A DNA stretch of 64,000 nt from Rostratula benghalensis. Taxonomy: Eukaryota; Chordata; Aves; Charadriiformes; Rostratulidae. Location of the stretch: positions 62,001 through 126,000 of the forward strand of contig VXAI01000182.1 of assembly GCA_013399305.1 (NCBI GenBank), given 5' to 3'. A program made the translations under genes and the position numbers. The notes beneath the pieces were generated by a model. The model searched no databases, was not told the origin of the DNA, and was given only the letters and a program-made list of their open reading frames with translations. Numbering within the stretch: position 1 is the stretch's first letter; the number at the start of each line of letters is the position of its first letter. Of the stretch, positions 24,253 through 37,713 are shown one piece after another.

Positions 24253-24746
24253 TGTCCTGGTTTCAGCTGGGATAGAATTACCTTTTTCTAGTAGCTGTTG
24301 CATTTTGGATTTTGTATGAGAGTAATATTGATAACACATACTGTTTTTGTTGTTGCTAAGTGCTGTTCACATTAGCCAAGGACTTTTTCAGCTTTCTGTA
24401 GAAGCTGAAAGGAAGTGTAGACAAGCTGGCCAAAGGAATATTCCATACCGTAGACATGATGCTCATTATATAAATGGGGGTTGGCCAGGAGGTGAGAATC
24501 TGTGATCGCTGCTCTGGATGGGTTGGGCGAGAGTGACTTGTGTTGTATCAATTTATTTTGTATACATTTCTTACCATTATTATTGTTTTCCTGTTCTGTT
24601 ACCATTCTACTAAACTCTTTATCTGAATCCACCAGTTCTTTTCCCTCCTCCTTTCCCACCCCTCTTCTTTCTACCCTACTGTGGGGGTGAGGGAGTGAGC
24701 AAGTGGCTGTGTGGTCCTAGTTGCTGTCTGGAGTTGAACCACAATA
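24253..24746 (+). mobile_element. Solo LTR of an avian ERVL-like endogenous retrovirus
   Basis: A 494-bp element starts with TGTCCTGGTTTCAGCTGGGA, the 5' terminus of an LTR family I recall from bird genomes (the TguLTR5-like, ERVL-type group; the name is from memory). It keeps a TATA box (TATATAAA at 24467-24474) and the T-rich then C-rich downstream part, and its 3' end has mutated from CA to TA. Near-matching flanks GATGC (24248-24252) and GATGT (24747-24751) look like a 5-bp target-site duplication. No primer-binding site or retroviral coding sequence adjoins, so it is a solo LTR left by LTR-LTR recombination. Confidence 0.85.
24467..24474 (+). promoter_or_regulatory. TATA box of the solo LTR
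   Basis: TATATAAA lies in the central part of the LTR, in the position expected for the viral core promoter between U3 and R. Activity in the host is unknown; many CpG sites expected for this LTR family appear decayed. Confidence 0.6.
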
Positions 24747-26442
24747 GATGTATTTCAAAGTGCTTAGTTTATCTTCTAAACTTGTAATCAGAATATTTAA
24801 TAGCAGGATGCTGTCAAATAAGGGTTGAAATGACAAGTTTAATTGCTCATGTCTCATTACTTCAGGGAGAAAACTAGGTGTAGATGAAGCTAGAGGGGAC
24901 AATTGTTGTTGAACCCAAGGATTAGGGGATTCATCAGCTTGGCTTTTCCTCCTGCCGATGTCTGTACCCCCATTCATTAAGCAAACAACACTGTAGGGAT
25001 AAAAGTGTGGCATTCTTCACTCCCAGGAACCTTGGCCAGATTTTCATACCCAATGTGTTTCTTTGGGGAATAACATCTATTTGTCAGCACTCCCTCCCTG
25101 GTGATTCCAGTCCTGGTGGCTGCATTGTCAAAAAGGCTTCTCCATAGACAATTTGGTTCTGCTTTCTAAATTTGTTTTAATCTTCTTGGAATCAGTGCCT
25201 TTTAGTCAATCAGGGAGTCTTTAATCAGGTTTTCCAAACTGTTGCTCTAGAGCCATCTCTGGGTGGCTTTTTAGTAGCAACATGACTTTTATTATGTCTT
25301 AAATAATTAAATTTAGGATATTAGCCCTTGGATTACTCATTTTGCTCCCATTTTGGAAAACAAAACAAAACAGACCCCTAACAAATCAACCCTGAGCCCA
25401 AAAGACCAGTTGGTCCTCCTCTCTGCAAGGAAACAGCAGTAGCAATATGCCAAAATGGCCAAATATGTATTGGCTTGACAACTGATTACAAATTAAGTGC
25501 TATTGTTTGATAACGGGAGATTAATCTTTTCTTTCTAATCTCTTTGAGCCTGGAGGCTGGCAGAGGTGTTTGAAGGAATAAATACCCTATACTTAGTAGG
25601 GGTAATCACCCTGTGACCAAACTTGGTAGCTGACTCACCTGAGGCAAACAGTGGAAATGATTGGCCTGATTCTGTTCTTCCTCAGATGTCTGTGAGTGAA
25701 GAGCAAGTCTCGCTGTAGTTTGGTAGCGGATACTCATTGGCTTAAGAAAAAATTCTCTAACACAGAGGTGCTGTAGTCTTCAGGCTGAAACCAAGTGTCA
25801 ATTTTCCTGCATCAATTTCAGGATCTAGCCCTATTTAATGCATCAGAAGAGAGGAACCTTCCTCCTTCCTAGAACTAATTGTAGCCTCTTCTGTCTCACT
25901 GCAGCATAACTAAAATGTTCCTTTTGTGACAGTAAGAAAAAGAAAAGTAAGTTCTCTGCAGGCGAGTGACAGAGACCCAAGAAAAATCAATACTTCAGAA
26001 AAAAGATAAAACAGTAAGTATGCACAGAAGGATTCAAAGAATTTAATTTACTGTGGCACTGGGGAAGGCTAGTCCTTCTTTTATTATTCAGGAGTAAAAG
26101 GATAGGGGAAGCAGGGAAGTCCAGCTCCCCCAGACTAGGGTGGGAATAGAGGACTCCAGGGTCAGGGCTTCTTGCCTGGTTTTGCAGGAAATCCCTGGTG
26201 GGATGAGAAAGGACAGAGAAAATCACCACCATCTGTCACAAATTTGAGGCATGCCTGGATCCAGGACCTGCTCCACAGCACAGCACCCCAGTGACTCTCA
26301 GAAGAGGCAGAAAGGTGCTAGGAGGCCAACTCTAATGACCCCACTGGCTGTGAAAAATAAAAGCAGACAGGTCTTGTGCAGCTCATCGACCAGTCATGTT
26401 GAGCAGGTATAAATCTCTCTATTAGCTTCCCTGTGTGATTTC

Positions 26443-26467
26443 TTTTTTTTTTTTTTTTTTTTTTTTT
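26443..26467. repeat. T25 homopolymer
   Basis: The longest homopolymer in the window. It could be the tail of a minus-strand retrocopy, but the sequence to its right (26468 onward) was not recognised as a transcript copy. Confidence 0.92.
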
Positions 26468-26784
26468 CCCCTTTACATTACTTCCTGAGCTCTCTCTTGG
26501 CAGCTTAATTGCCTCCTATGCTTTGTTGTACTGTTCATTATTTTGCACTGTGCCCATTTAAACTGCAATCCAGGCAAGAATTATGAGGTGCTCCCAACAG
26601 GAAGTATAAATGTGGGGCTGGGAGTGGGGCAGTCACTTAACTAGCAAATGTCTGTGCCAGTTATGAGAATTTTGCAGCATTAACTGTTCAGCTCATGTTG
26701 ATGCTCTAAAAGAAGCAGAAGCACAAGACAGCACTATTTATTTTAATCCCATATATACAGTCTGTTCTTTCCTTCTTTTTGCAG

Positions 26785-26913
26785 AGCAGCTGGTTTTTCA
26801 TACAAGCGAGTCCAGTCCCATACAATCTTTTTCTTTTTTTGCATATGGGACAGAAATATATGCCAAATTTATACTATGTTGACATCTATGGCTTCAGTGG
26901 TGATTGTGTCTGT
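26785..26913 (+). other. Candidate 129-bp exon (unconfirmed)
   Basis: A strong acceptor (TTCCTTCTTTTTGCAG) is followed by 129 bases open in phase 0 to 0, ending at the donor TGT|GTAAGA. The 43-residue peptide is rich in aromatic residues (it includes NLYYVDIYGFSGDCV) and is not recognised. A T-rich stretch inside it suggests chance. Confidence 0.1.
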
Positions 26914-28988
26914 GTAAGAGTGACATTGAAACTGGTTGAAGAAGTCTCAATTTCTCATATATACTTCTTTTCTGCAGAACCCCAATGGTTGTGACAGTAT
27001 TGTTCTTGCAAAAACAAAGAAGTTTCCTTTTGTTATTTTTGTGACCCTCCCCTTGCAATTCACCCTCTCTGTTGACAGCCCCATTTGTTCAAGATGCTGC
27101 TCCTTCCCTCCCTGTTGTTTTGAGAACGTTTCATTCTCCCCTTTTTGAATGTTTCCACACAAGAGTTAAATTTCTTGCTCTGATGCTGCTGTACCTGTCT
27201 GACTCCAGCCTGTTTCCTTCCCATTTTTCTTCCTATTTTCCCTCTCCAAGCATTTTCTCCTTAAATGATCTCCCTCTCTTTGTTCAAGTGCCTCCATAAC
27301 GTGGTTTTATCTAGGAAACTTTTGAAGCTCTGATCCAGCAAAGCACTTGACTTCTGTGGGATTGCTGACCTGCTTAAAGCAACACAAGTGCTTTGTTGGA
27401 GGAGGCAGCTCTTCCTCTATTGCTTTTTCTGTTTCTGAACTGCATCTTAGAGCAGACCTGTAAGCACCTCTCAGTGCACTTCACTTTCTTTTCTGCTTCT
27501 ACAGTACACTAAGCATACTTGATACTTGCTAAATAGCAATCATCACCCCAAGGGTGTCACAAAACAAACCATGGCTCCAGAAATCAGTGTAATATCATAA
27601 AATGGAGAACGATCAGACTCAGGTGGCAGGTAAAGGGAAGAGCGGGTTTAGTCTGAAGCAATATGAACTCAAGCTTTCGTATGTGTTTTTCTGAATTTTG
27701 ATGGAAGCATTCAAACATTCAGAAGGAGTGAAAAAAAGCAAGGTTACTATCAGGCAGAGTGGCTTTTAGCATCTCCCATGGAGTGTCGACCCATATTTAA
27801 TACATCAGAAACTACAAATCCCATAAAGCAACTCAGAAGAAAAACAGAGCATTTTGTGTCCCTGGTGTCTCTTACAATTGATGTTATGTGGTTCCTTGAG
27901 CAAGATTTCATACTGAACACATATAGAATTATTTTACTTTAACTGCCTGCATGAAAAGTTGGTTGTGTGGAGCTGAGGTGTGTTATCTCTGATAGCTTAA
28001 TTTCCATAGCCCATTTCAATTCACAATTATGGTATTTCCCATCTGCGTTAAGCAAGGGAAAGAAATAAAAATGAGCAGAAAAGATTTTTTTATTACCTTT
28101 GTAATTCACCATTGTCTCTTAAATTAGAAACAAAATGGAAAACTATTTTACTGCATCTGTTTTTGGCTACTTCCCTTAAAAAAATAAGCAGTATGAATGC
28201 TGCTATGCCAGCCCTATAAATTACAAGTTCTCTTTCTCTCAGCCCTCTACCAGGTGCAGTAAAAAGACCAGTTATTCAGGACCTTGCCCTCCATTGAATA
28301 AAACTTCTAAAAACCATTTGGAAAGAAGATGATGGAGATGGATAAATTCAGACTAAAGGCCAAGAGGTTGCAAAACTTGCTGGTTTTGAAGGCAGGCATG
28401 TAGGTGCTACTCCCAACCCATCTGTATTCTTGGGACACCAAACAATCTTAAAAACCTGCCCATGGGGACCTGGCATTACTGCTGAATTACACAGTTAAGT
28501 ACAAATACACAAGCTATAAATAAACTAGCTTTGGGGCCAGATGCAACCTAGCTGTGCTGTGCTTAGTCCCAGCTAATTCATCCAGCTGCTAAAAAAAAAA
28601 GAAGCAAGAGCAAAGAGCAGTTGTTCTTGTGGAAATCCAGACAATGTACACCAAGATATCTGAGGAGAACACTAGACTCGAAGGAGACATTTCAGCAAGA
28701 GTGTACTAGGGGAGATTTGCCTTCCACAGGTATTGGGATCATGGCCAAAGAAAAATTTCATTCTGCTGAGGCCAGGGTAATAGACTGAGCAGAAAAAAAA
28801 ACCAGGCATGTTCACACTCCGCGTTCATCTTCCTACTCAAGAGTTTCCCCAGTTTCTCTCTACACACATCCGGAGTCAAACCAAGCTTTAACGTGTAAAT
28901 AATGTGCAACCTTCCTTAAATCCTGCCAGGCAGATGACGCTGCAGCCGCTCAGAGATAGCTGGAGCAACATCATAGCTGCCAGTACAG

Positions 28989-29429
28989 CTACCTCCAAAG
29001 CCAGGCAGGGATCCAACCTCCAATCCAGATGATGCTCTCACTAGAAACAAACCCTTGTGTAACAGCAGAGCTCAGATGGCTGCAGAGGCTACTGAAACTA
29101 CCCCTCATGGTGCCGGATGACAGTACAACTGAGGTGCTAGGTAGGACCATGCATACTAAGAAGAATTTGACTTGTTTATGCAAAATAAGCAGCAACTGAG
29201 AATTTACCAACAGATTAAAAATAAATTGCTGGGCACATAGGATGTATGAGGTACACAGGTCTAGTGATGGGGGCTTTCCTATACATGCTGTGAATCCCAA
29301 GCACATCGCACCAATTATGCTTACTGTCAGGAGCAAATGCCGAGTTAAAGAATAAAAAAAAACCATATAAATTTCCAGGTAACCTCCAATGAATTCAAGC
29401 TGCATTGCATTATCTATAGTGATGGGCAA
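28989..29429 (-). other. 146-codon hydrophobic ORF, probably chance
   Basis: The longest open frame in the window. The peptide has three or more long hydrophobic stretches (for example LLLTVSIIGAMCLGFTACIG and FIFNLLVNSQLLLIL), but AT-rich DNA readily produces such runs. There is no recognisable family, no signal of splicing, and only a generic ATG context. I lean to chance but list it because it is the longest. Confidence 0.1.
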
Positions 29430-30121
29430 TAAACACTAACTGCTGCCTGCTTCTTTCACAAATTCATTGAGTTTTCTTTTGAAATGCTGCAGATGTTTAG
29501 GTAGATCCCGCTGACTGCAGACAAAGCACAACACATAGACTAGACCAGCATACTTACTCTTAATTTCATTCAGTTTCATTTAGACAACAGAAAGCAATGA
29601 AATAAGAAAGAATGCACCAGAATGGGGCAACACAAGCATCAATGTGTCTGTCAGCAGAGGCAGCAAACCGCCCCTCCTTAAAAAAAGATAATCAAAGAGT
29701 CCGTGCATTCACAGAAATGTAGGAATTTGCCTGCCCACTCCATCCTCTTCTCACAGGCACTGCCTGACCCTGAAATGCACAATAATATTAACACCAAAAA
29801 ATTTCCATGTTTCATCAGTTTTAAGCTATACAAGACTGCAGAATTACAACCACCCATTCTATTCCATCCTCACTCATATGTACGTGCAACACTCCAGATC
29901 TTCTAAAAAAATAAAAACTTCCCATTCAGAAGTCTCAAGGCTTCAAAAGCCACAGTTTGCTCTACATAATTCTGAGACCTAATTTCATAGGGATGAATGC
30001 TAAAAAATATGCTGAAGAGTATTTTTCTCTCTACTTTGATTTCTTCTTGACCACTGTCACCTCTTAGTCAAGGACATTGTCAAAGCATAGTCATCAGAGC
30101 TGGTCTCTGGCTATATGACAG

Positions 30122-30232
30122 ATAACAGCAGTATCTATCCCCTTGAGAGGTTTAATACAGTGGAAACTGAAAAGATTTATGTGGACAAGCTTGACAAAAA
30201 TGCTGTTTTCTACCTGAATTACCTGCCACTCA
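30122..30232 (+). other. Candidate 111-bp exon (unconfirmed)
   Basis: An open frame with a strikingly protein-like composition (it includes IYPLERFNTVETEKIYVDKL) ends at an excellent donor, CTCA|GTAAGTAT. The proposed acceptor (ATATGACAG) has a poor pyrimidine tract, which is the main weakness. Phase is 1 to 1, so it could follow the candidate at 21989-22046, which ends in phase 1, though other candidates between them break that chain. No family recognised. Confidence 0.18.
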
Positions 30233-33200
30233 GTAAGTATCCAGTGTGTCCTGTCAGTGTGCTACTATTATGCTATTCAGATGAATCCTCTGAATGAAAG
30301 TGGTTTGTGGTGGGACCTCAGGTTCCATCAAAACAGAGCTGGAAAGCAGGGTATAACAGACACTTCTCTTGCACTCCACTTCCTCCTGTAAGGTAAAAGG
30401 GCACTAAAGCCCAGTAGAAGACTAGTACTCTTGTAGCGAAGGGATCTTGATATAAGATTTTGTCACTATGAAACCACAGACTCTTTCTTCAGGTACCAGA
30501 TAACTCTGTAAGCATCTCAACAAAAAACTAAGCTGGGAGATCACTGTCACACTTAGTATGTCACTGGAGTTGAAAAAAACCCTGAAACCCACTTTTCACT
30601 GGAAAGTAAGAATAATCTTTACAGTAGAATGCTAAGTAGTCCTAATTTCATAATGTCTCCATGGAAAATAATCAAGAGACCAAGGAGTGAAGACAGTTTT
30701 CGAAGCGATTAGATCCACTTACAGAGTACAATTATGATCAAAGTTTTAAGCTAACTCTACATCAACACTAGCATGGCTACTGAACATCATCTGAAGACCA
30801 TTGTGGACTTTCATCTACATCAAAGCCCACCACAACTACATGAACTTGGTGACCGTTGGCAAAATGAATGGGAGGAAAGCTTGACATCAGTAGTGGCAGG
30901 TGCAGTTTGATGAAATGGCAGGCTCAAGATCAGTGCACTCAAAAGACAGAAAATATCCTCTGGAGCTAGCCAAAGGCTTCAAACATTCCTCTGAGGAAGA
31001 GCTGAATTTTCCTGTTCTCCTTTGCTTAATTTCACAAGGATCGCCTAGAGTTTGTTAGTGCTGACCTTGAGAACTGTTTGATTTTAGCTTCTTTGAGCTG
31101 CTCCTGGTAGCAGTTTAAATCTCATTTGCTGTCAAACCTCTCTGACCTTGAGTCAATTCATGTCAAAATGCTAATAAACAAATACATTTCATCTAGATTT
31201 GTAGTTGTGACATGCAAAAAAAACCAACCCCAAACCTAAATGCCCCCATGCACAATATTATACACACAACACTAATGATGCTTTAAGGAACGCTATCATT
31301 ATTTTCATAATTATCTTAGAAGAGTGTGTCTCTCAAGATGAGCTAGGTTTCTACTCTTGAAATTCTCCCAGTGTCAGTAAAACAAACTGTCAAGCCCATG
31401 CTGTGTTTCTCCAGGGAACAAAGGTTATTCTTCTGTGTAGATCTTAATGTTTGACTCGTAGCCCTCTTTCTAGTAAAAAGAAGAACAAGCATTGTTAAAC
31501 GTTTTTAATCCTTGACAAGATATGACCAAAATTCCAAGTTCAAACACCTCACATTCTTTGATTTGTTAGAAATTTGCACCTTTTGAGGCAATATAGAGAA
31601 GAAAGTTGTGCAAATATTTTATGAAAGCCTGAATAAAAATCCTGAATATAAAGAAAAAACCTGGATTTCCCCTGACTCCTGCAATGGGATTCTCTCTTGC
31701 CTTTGATGTATTGTTGCTGTCATTAAGTCTACACAATTGTGACTTATGTAAAAACAAGATTTCAGCCTGAGGAGCAGCAGAATTCAGACGTATTACTGGT
31801 ATTAAAAATTGTAATGATAAGGTTATTTCAGAAGCTTGAAAAAAACCAACTCTTCTCAAAACATACTTTTTAAATAACCCCCAAACCCCTTTCTTCATAG
31901 GATATGTTTTTTGTTGAAATCACAGGTTTTAGCAGCACCTCACAATAGAAAATAATGTCGAAATGTCATTTTGATCTCTCTTGTGTCAGAAAATCTTGAA
32001 AACTCATATCATATCTTCACATTTTCTTTAAAAGTTTATTTAACAGAATTTTAATTTTAAAAGCTATGCTAAATTTTAAATTACTATGTGTCATATTAAC
32101 AGCATACAAAGAATAGTGAAGTGCCAAGTTAGATCACCATATAGAATGTGATAGCTACTGAAATAGATTATTTCCTTTTTTTGCTCCTGTTAGTTTGCTT
32201 TTACTTAGCATGTTGGAGGGATCTTTTCTCAATCAAACTGTCCTCTGTAACACAGTGAAACATGCTTCAGGGATATTCATACTACCTGTTTGCAAGTTAG
32301 AGATCAATGACAAAACTCAAAATTCCCTAAAAGGTAAATGGAGAGAGGGAGGTAACTGCAGCAGACATTCAAAGAAGCAGTGGGGACACCCAAAATGTCA
32401 GAACTGGATGAGTCTCCCTGTCCTTCCCCCACAGACAGATCACAAACCAGGTCTTGAGCTGCTGTAGTTTGTGCTCTAAGTTTTTGGGGTAAATCAGCAC
32501 CAGTTTTGGTCTAGCTCATAGTGATTTTGGGTTTTTTGCTATGTCCCAAGTAACTACGCGTGGATGTAAAGTACTGCTTTATGTCTATGTCACAGTATGT
32601 ATTTTGCTGCTGCTTCTGTAGTCCACTTCATACAGAAAGGCAGTTTTAGTCTGGAATCTACAATCTGCACTTCATATACTCCTGGGACTAAATTATTTCA
32701 TCTTTGTGTTTTCCTGTATTAAAAAGAACAGGTAAAGGAAAATCCCTACACATACCAGGTAGAGTTTTTTCTTTGTGATACCAAGAAAACTTTCTTTCTA
32801 TGACTTTAAGTATGACCTTTGGAAGACAAAAAAGGAAATGTATAATTATTGCCACTTATTTCTGTGATGTTCCCCTATTATGCTATTACTAAAGACAACC
32901 TACAATATTCTTTGCAGTGATGCTGTGAAGTTTCACCTTTCAGCATGGTCATGGCTGGAAGAAAGGGGTTGGAAAGCAGTTTAAGAGCTTCCTTCTATTT
33001 ATTTGTAATAATTGCTGTCTTCATAGCACAATCATGATCTTAAAAAGCAGCATCTAGCTTGGCTTACCTACAAAGCTACACAACAAGCCACATGCAAGAG
33101 ATGCACATATGAATTACTCTCATTCTCAGAAAAGGACTTTCCGGTTCTAAGCCTTTTGACGTAGTATTCTACTTGGTTCTTTAGATTAAGTATCCTGTCC

Positions 33201-35406
33201 ACAATATGGTTTGCCTTCAAATGAAAAACCTTTATCAATTTAGCTTTTGTTTGCCCTTTGCTGATTTTTTTTTCTTAGGCATCTTTTTTTATTGTCAACC
33301 TCAGATACTTATGCTTAAAAGACACCCTACCTCCCCCATGTGAAAAATAAACTAAGAAAATCTGATTAGAGAAGTGCTTCTCAGTTCCTGTATCCCACCA
33401 ACATGGTTCTGAACTAGAAAACATCTTCAAGAGAAACATCTCCAGATGGTAGTTTGAATTTGAACCCTTTTGACTGCAAGAACTCAAACTGCTGAGGTTG
33501 TCCCATGTGCCCTCCTCCTGCAAGATGTATTTGAGAACAGAGAGGCAAACTTGTGGTTTTGGAAGAAAAGCCAAAGGCACATACCTTCAGACCAAGCTTC
33601 TAGACTGAGAATCCCCAAAGGGTGCAATTAATACTGGGTAAAGCATTGAAATTGTAGTGAGGGGAAAGAGTCCAGCTACACAGATGCTCACCTCGCTATG
33701 CTGACTACTGAATAGTTTTCAGGTAATTTCTTTCTTGGCGGGTCCCACTTAGAAGTTGTCAAAATGCCTGATAGATAGGAAGGTGGTTGGGAGAGCATCT
33801 GTGTCTCCTGCATCCTCATAGGTATTCAATTTCTTGGAGGATGGCAGTTATTAAATAAATACAAGTGCTCCCATGGAGAGTCTGTGATGATGATGCAGAA
33901 CTACATAACAATGCATAGAGTAATTCAGAGATGGTAGAAAGGGTTGATTTAACAGAGGCCAACAAGGTTTGTTGGCTTGAGTAAGACCATGTGAAGGTTT
34001 TGGATCCAATAGAAAAGTTCGAAATTGATTTATGCAGTAAAAGAAGAGTCTATGGAGTGGAAAATTAGCCTTTATCATTGTAGTATTAAGCAGCTATTGT
34101 ATGACTGCCTAGCTCGTCTTCTCATTTATCTCAACTTCTCCATATGAGTTGCTTTTGGATTTGTCTTTGCTCAAATAATGCTTTCCAATATAGGACTCAC
34201 ATTCCCTAGGAATTATGATTCTTACAGGACATTTGGAAAAGTTTATTTTCAAGATAAGCCTGGGTAGAAGGGAAAACATATTAATGTACTTTGGTCTGAC
34301 AAGCTTCTTTGCTCTAGTATAAAGATTTTCATGCTGCTATAACTAGGCAGCAGTATGCAGCCAAACAAGATACTGAGAACACAGATAAAGCAAAACTTGA
34401 ATTCCTTGAGTTTTTTGATATATGTAGATTTCAAGATTTCAAGCAAATATTTTTTTCCCTCTTTCAGCTCCTGTAAGAATTCATCCAGGGCTAATTTCTT
34501 TCTTCTCCCCTGGGTGGGATGAACATGGTTATTTGTTCATTCTGTGCTTGCAAGCTAGACACTGAGCATAGATAAATCCCTAATTCAGCTGCTCCTAGAC
34601 TACTAAACCTAATTCCAGATGAAAAAGTCCGGTCCATAGACCCTTTTCACAACTGTGCAGCATTATCAAAGACCCCGAGCAGTCTGTGGTCCTTCTGGCA
34701 AAAAGCCTGTGAAGTATGAGTCTGTAACTGGTGACCTTATACACATAAGTCCTTGTAGTATCATCATACAGCACCCTTCTTTTTCCCTTCCTGCACTGTG
34801 AATTGGTTGTTGGATGTTTCTTAAGTAACATTATGAAACTTTCTGACTGTTTTGGTTTGGGGTTGTTGGGTTTTTTTGTTTGGTTGTTTTTTTTAGAGGG
34901 TTTTTTTCAGCTTTAGAGCATGTTTTTGTAAAGCCATGGGAACAGAAGATGAATAAATGATAAAATTTTCTGCCCTTTGGACTTCTAAGGAGTACTCTTT
35001 TTTGCAGTTTAAGGTACCTGAAGGAAGAAAAATATATAAATGAGTGAATGCTTATCCTCTTAGAAAGTACGATTGCCATTACCTTCAGCAGCAGACACCT
35101 GTTCAGCTATTTTCTCTTAAAAGGATGAAGCACAAAGGATTTGTCAGCAAATGAAGCAGGCTTTTATTGCAGCTGATAAAAATTTAAATTAATTCTTTTG
35201 CAAATTTCCAATTACCTAAATAATTTTGCATTGATCTTTCTGCCAATACTGTAAAACTCTATCTGCCATTAAACACAGATGTGAGAAATGTATGCAATGG
35301 TGTAGAGATAGGAAGGTAAAAATCAGGCAGGTAACGTATTTTGTGTTTGTAAAAACACCCATGACAATTACTTTGGGTGGCTGTGGTGAAACATGATGAG
35401 ACTTGT

Positions 35407-35441
35407 AATATCTACAACCAGGGAAAAATATCTACAACCAG
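35407..35441 (+). repeat. Short direct repeat, 15 bp with 20-bp period
   Basis: AATATCTACAACCAG occurs at 35407-35421 and again at 35427-35441. It is a small local duplication with no further copies noticed. Confidence 0.85.
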
Positions 35442-37695
35442 ACATTTCAAGTTTGCCCTGCCATAGGTCACTATAGAAAAGAATCTTGTAATTGTGGTTT
35501 CAAGCACAGAACGGTTGGCCACCTAAATGCCTTCCTCTGGTACAAGCTTGCATTCAGAGACATCAAAGTAAGATTCCAGTGGAAACTGGACTGATGGTGC
35601 AGCACTTGATTTCTAAGCACCATGTGGCTGCTTTTATTTTCTGGTGCAAAGAAATACTAAGTCAGAAAGATATGGTGACCTGAAGGATCCTTGAGACGGA
35701 GAGACTGATTCCCTTCACCTGCTTTTCCTGTACTCTGAAGCATGTTTCCAGAGAAGACACGATGTTGTAGTGTTTGTAATGACAGATGTGTCATGAGGTA
35801 GGTATCACCATGAGATGATATGATGTAGAGTAGCCCAAGATGTACCTAAGCCCTCTGGAAATTATGCCATGAACCAAACCGTCCCTTGAAGTGCCCCAGG
35901 TTTCAGGGAACTCAAAGGTGATTTAAAGCCATGTCTATTTGCATTTGATCCCGCTGCAAAGTAAACCACTGATCTAAACTGACAACCCCAAACTTCCTAG
36001 TGGAGACCGTGTCTCCTCTCCACTAGATATGTACTGTGAAAGAGGAAGATAATTTCCAAGACATGTAACAACGTGGCATTCTGAACCATTTCCATCTTCC
36101 TTTACTATCAGAGGAGGCAGCCAGTATCTAAAAGTGGACAACAAAGCTAGCAAGTAAAGGTGGAGGGCAGAATTTATACACCTAGAAAAAAAATAACAAC
36201 TGTCCCATTGCTGTATCTTCTAGATTTTACCTACATCCACAGGGTATCTGTGCACAAATAAAAAATATATATTTTTTTTTAAAAATATCTTTTACTATGC
36301 ACAGGAAGACCATAGTGGCTATCGGATGTGAAAAGAAGTGTTTCAAACTGAGACCTCAAGCCAAATGTAGGAAGCAGGAATTGTTCCAGGTCATATAAAA
36401 GGTACAGCACCACGGATGCTCATTTTGTACACCATCACTGGCTTTTGTTTGGAAAACAGGTCTTATGCTCTCCAATAACTTCTTGGGAGGTCTGTTGTTG
36501 TTCAATAGTCTTTCCTTCAGGGAGATAAGCACTGTTGCACCATATGCCTAAAAGAAAACTCGGTGAAATTAATGAGAACTCAAGACTCACTATGAACAGC
36601 ACTAACAAAAAAGAAAGATGACAAATCTAAACAGTAACATTTTAAAGATCAGCTCCTTGATCCACAGGTTGCCATGGGAGACTGGGTGTGTGTGGTCTGC
36701 AATTGTCCAAAAGACTTTTTTGAAGAAAGGATGAAAACCTGAAGGTGCAAAGCCTAAATACAGAAAGAAATAATGAGCTCGCTGAACTGTTGTAGGCAGC
36801 CACCAGTTTGCTAGCTGTGAGCCTCTCATCCACAGCATGCAGCTTAAAAACAGCTGGATGTCTTTTTAGAATAAAACTACACAGATTCTAAACCAGGACA
36901 AGGAAAGGCAGCACCAGAAAAACCTTTTTCTATCAGCCCTGTGGGAAAGGGATCCTACAGCTGACCTACATTTGCTCAGAAACCACTGCAAGGAAAAGCT
37001 TTTAAAAATGCAAATATTTTTTTCTTCTTATCCTTCCTTTGCCTGCCCCCTCTCTGCTCCCAAAGCTGACTGTATGGTATCCTACTAAAGAAAATCCTCC
37101 AACAGCCATCTCTGCCTGCCCTAACAGGCTGTGAAAGATTTAGTCCAAACTTCTGTTCTGATCATGTCATGTCAGTTCTTTCCTGGCACAAGGGGGCACA
37201 GACCAAGTAAGACAGATGCTTCAATCTTCCAAATAGTTGTCACTTCCCATGACTGTCACTTTGCAGAATTGTGACTTTCTAATATAGCAAACCCTGTAGG
37301 GAGGGAACAAAATAACTCATTCCTGATCACTCCATATTTTTTTAACTCTCCCCCCATGAATTAGCCTACCAAGAAAATGATAACGGAATGGGGGGCATTG
37401 ATTGTGCTGTCACAGGACAGTGAACACGAGGTGTATAAAATTCTTACACAGCTGATGTAGGATCTAGACACCATCCTGTTTCTGTGAGCAAGGAGCACAG
37501 TCAACCCAAAAACTCTGCTGGAAGGCAGGGTGAGTCTGGAGGGACAGTGACAGGCAAGATGTTATAAGCACAGCTCCTAGCTGTGTGTTTACCTATGTAT
37601 GTGGAAGGATATTTCTCTGTTGTGTCTTTGCCTTGTTTAACACAACACAAATTTCTACATCTGCAAGTGGAGGATGGAGGTTGTGCAGGCTTTTG

Positions 37696-37713
37696 GTACG
37701 CGCACGCACACAC
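37696..37713. repeat. Alternating purine-pyrimidine tract
   Basis: GTACGCGCACGCACACAC is 18 bp of uninterrupted purine-pyrimidine alternation, mixing CG and CA steps, of the kind able to adopt Z-DNA under supercoiling. It keeps three CpGs in a CpG-poor neighbourhood. Confidence 0.7.

Larger units (their letters stand above)
24752..30121. other. Unique DNA, no gene recognised
   Basis: AT-rich unique DNA. A 146-codon minus-strand ORF (28989-29429), the longest in the window, is strongly hydrophobic in its first two thirds but matches no family I know. A T25 tract and an exon candidate near 26785 are listed separately. No other structure was noticed. Confidence 0.5.

Noticed and set aside
24372..24690. 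ORFs on both strands near 24.4-24.7 kb
   Set aside because: They lie within the solo LTR, which is noncoding.
30485..30520. A 15-bp exon between TTTCTTCAG and GTAAGC
   Set aside because: Too short to judge, with AG|GT sites this common by chance; no frame or family support.
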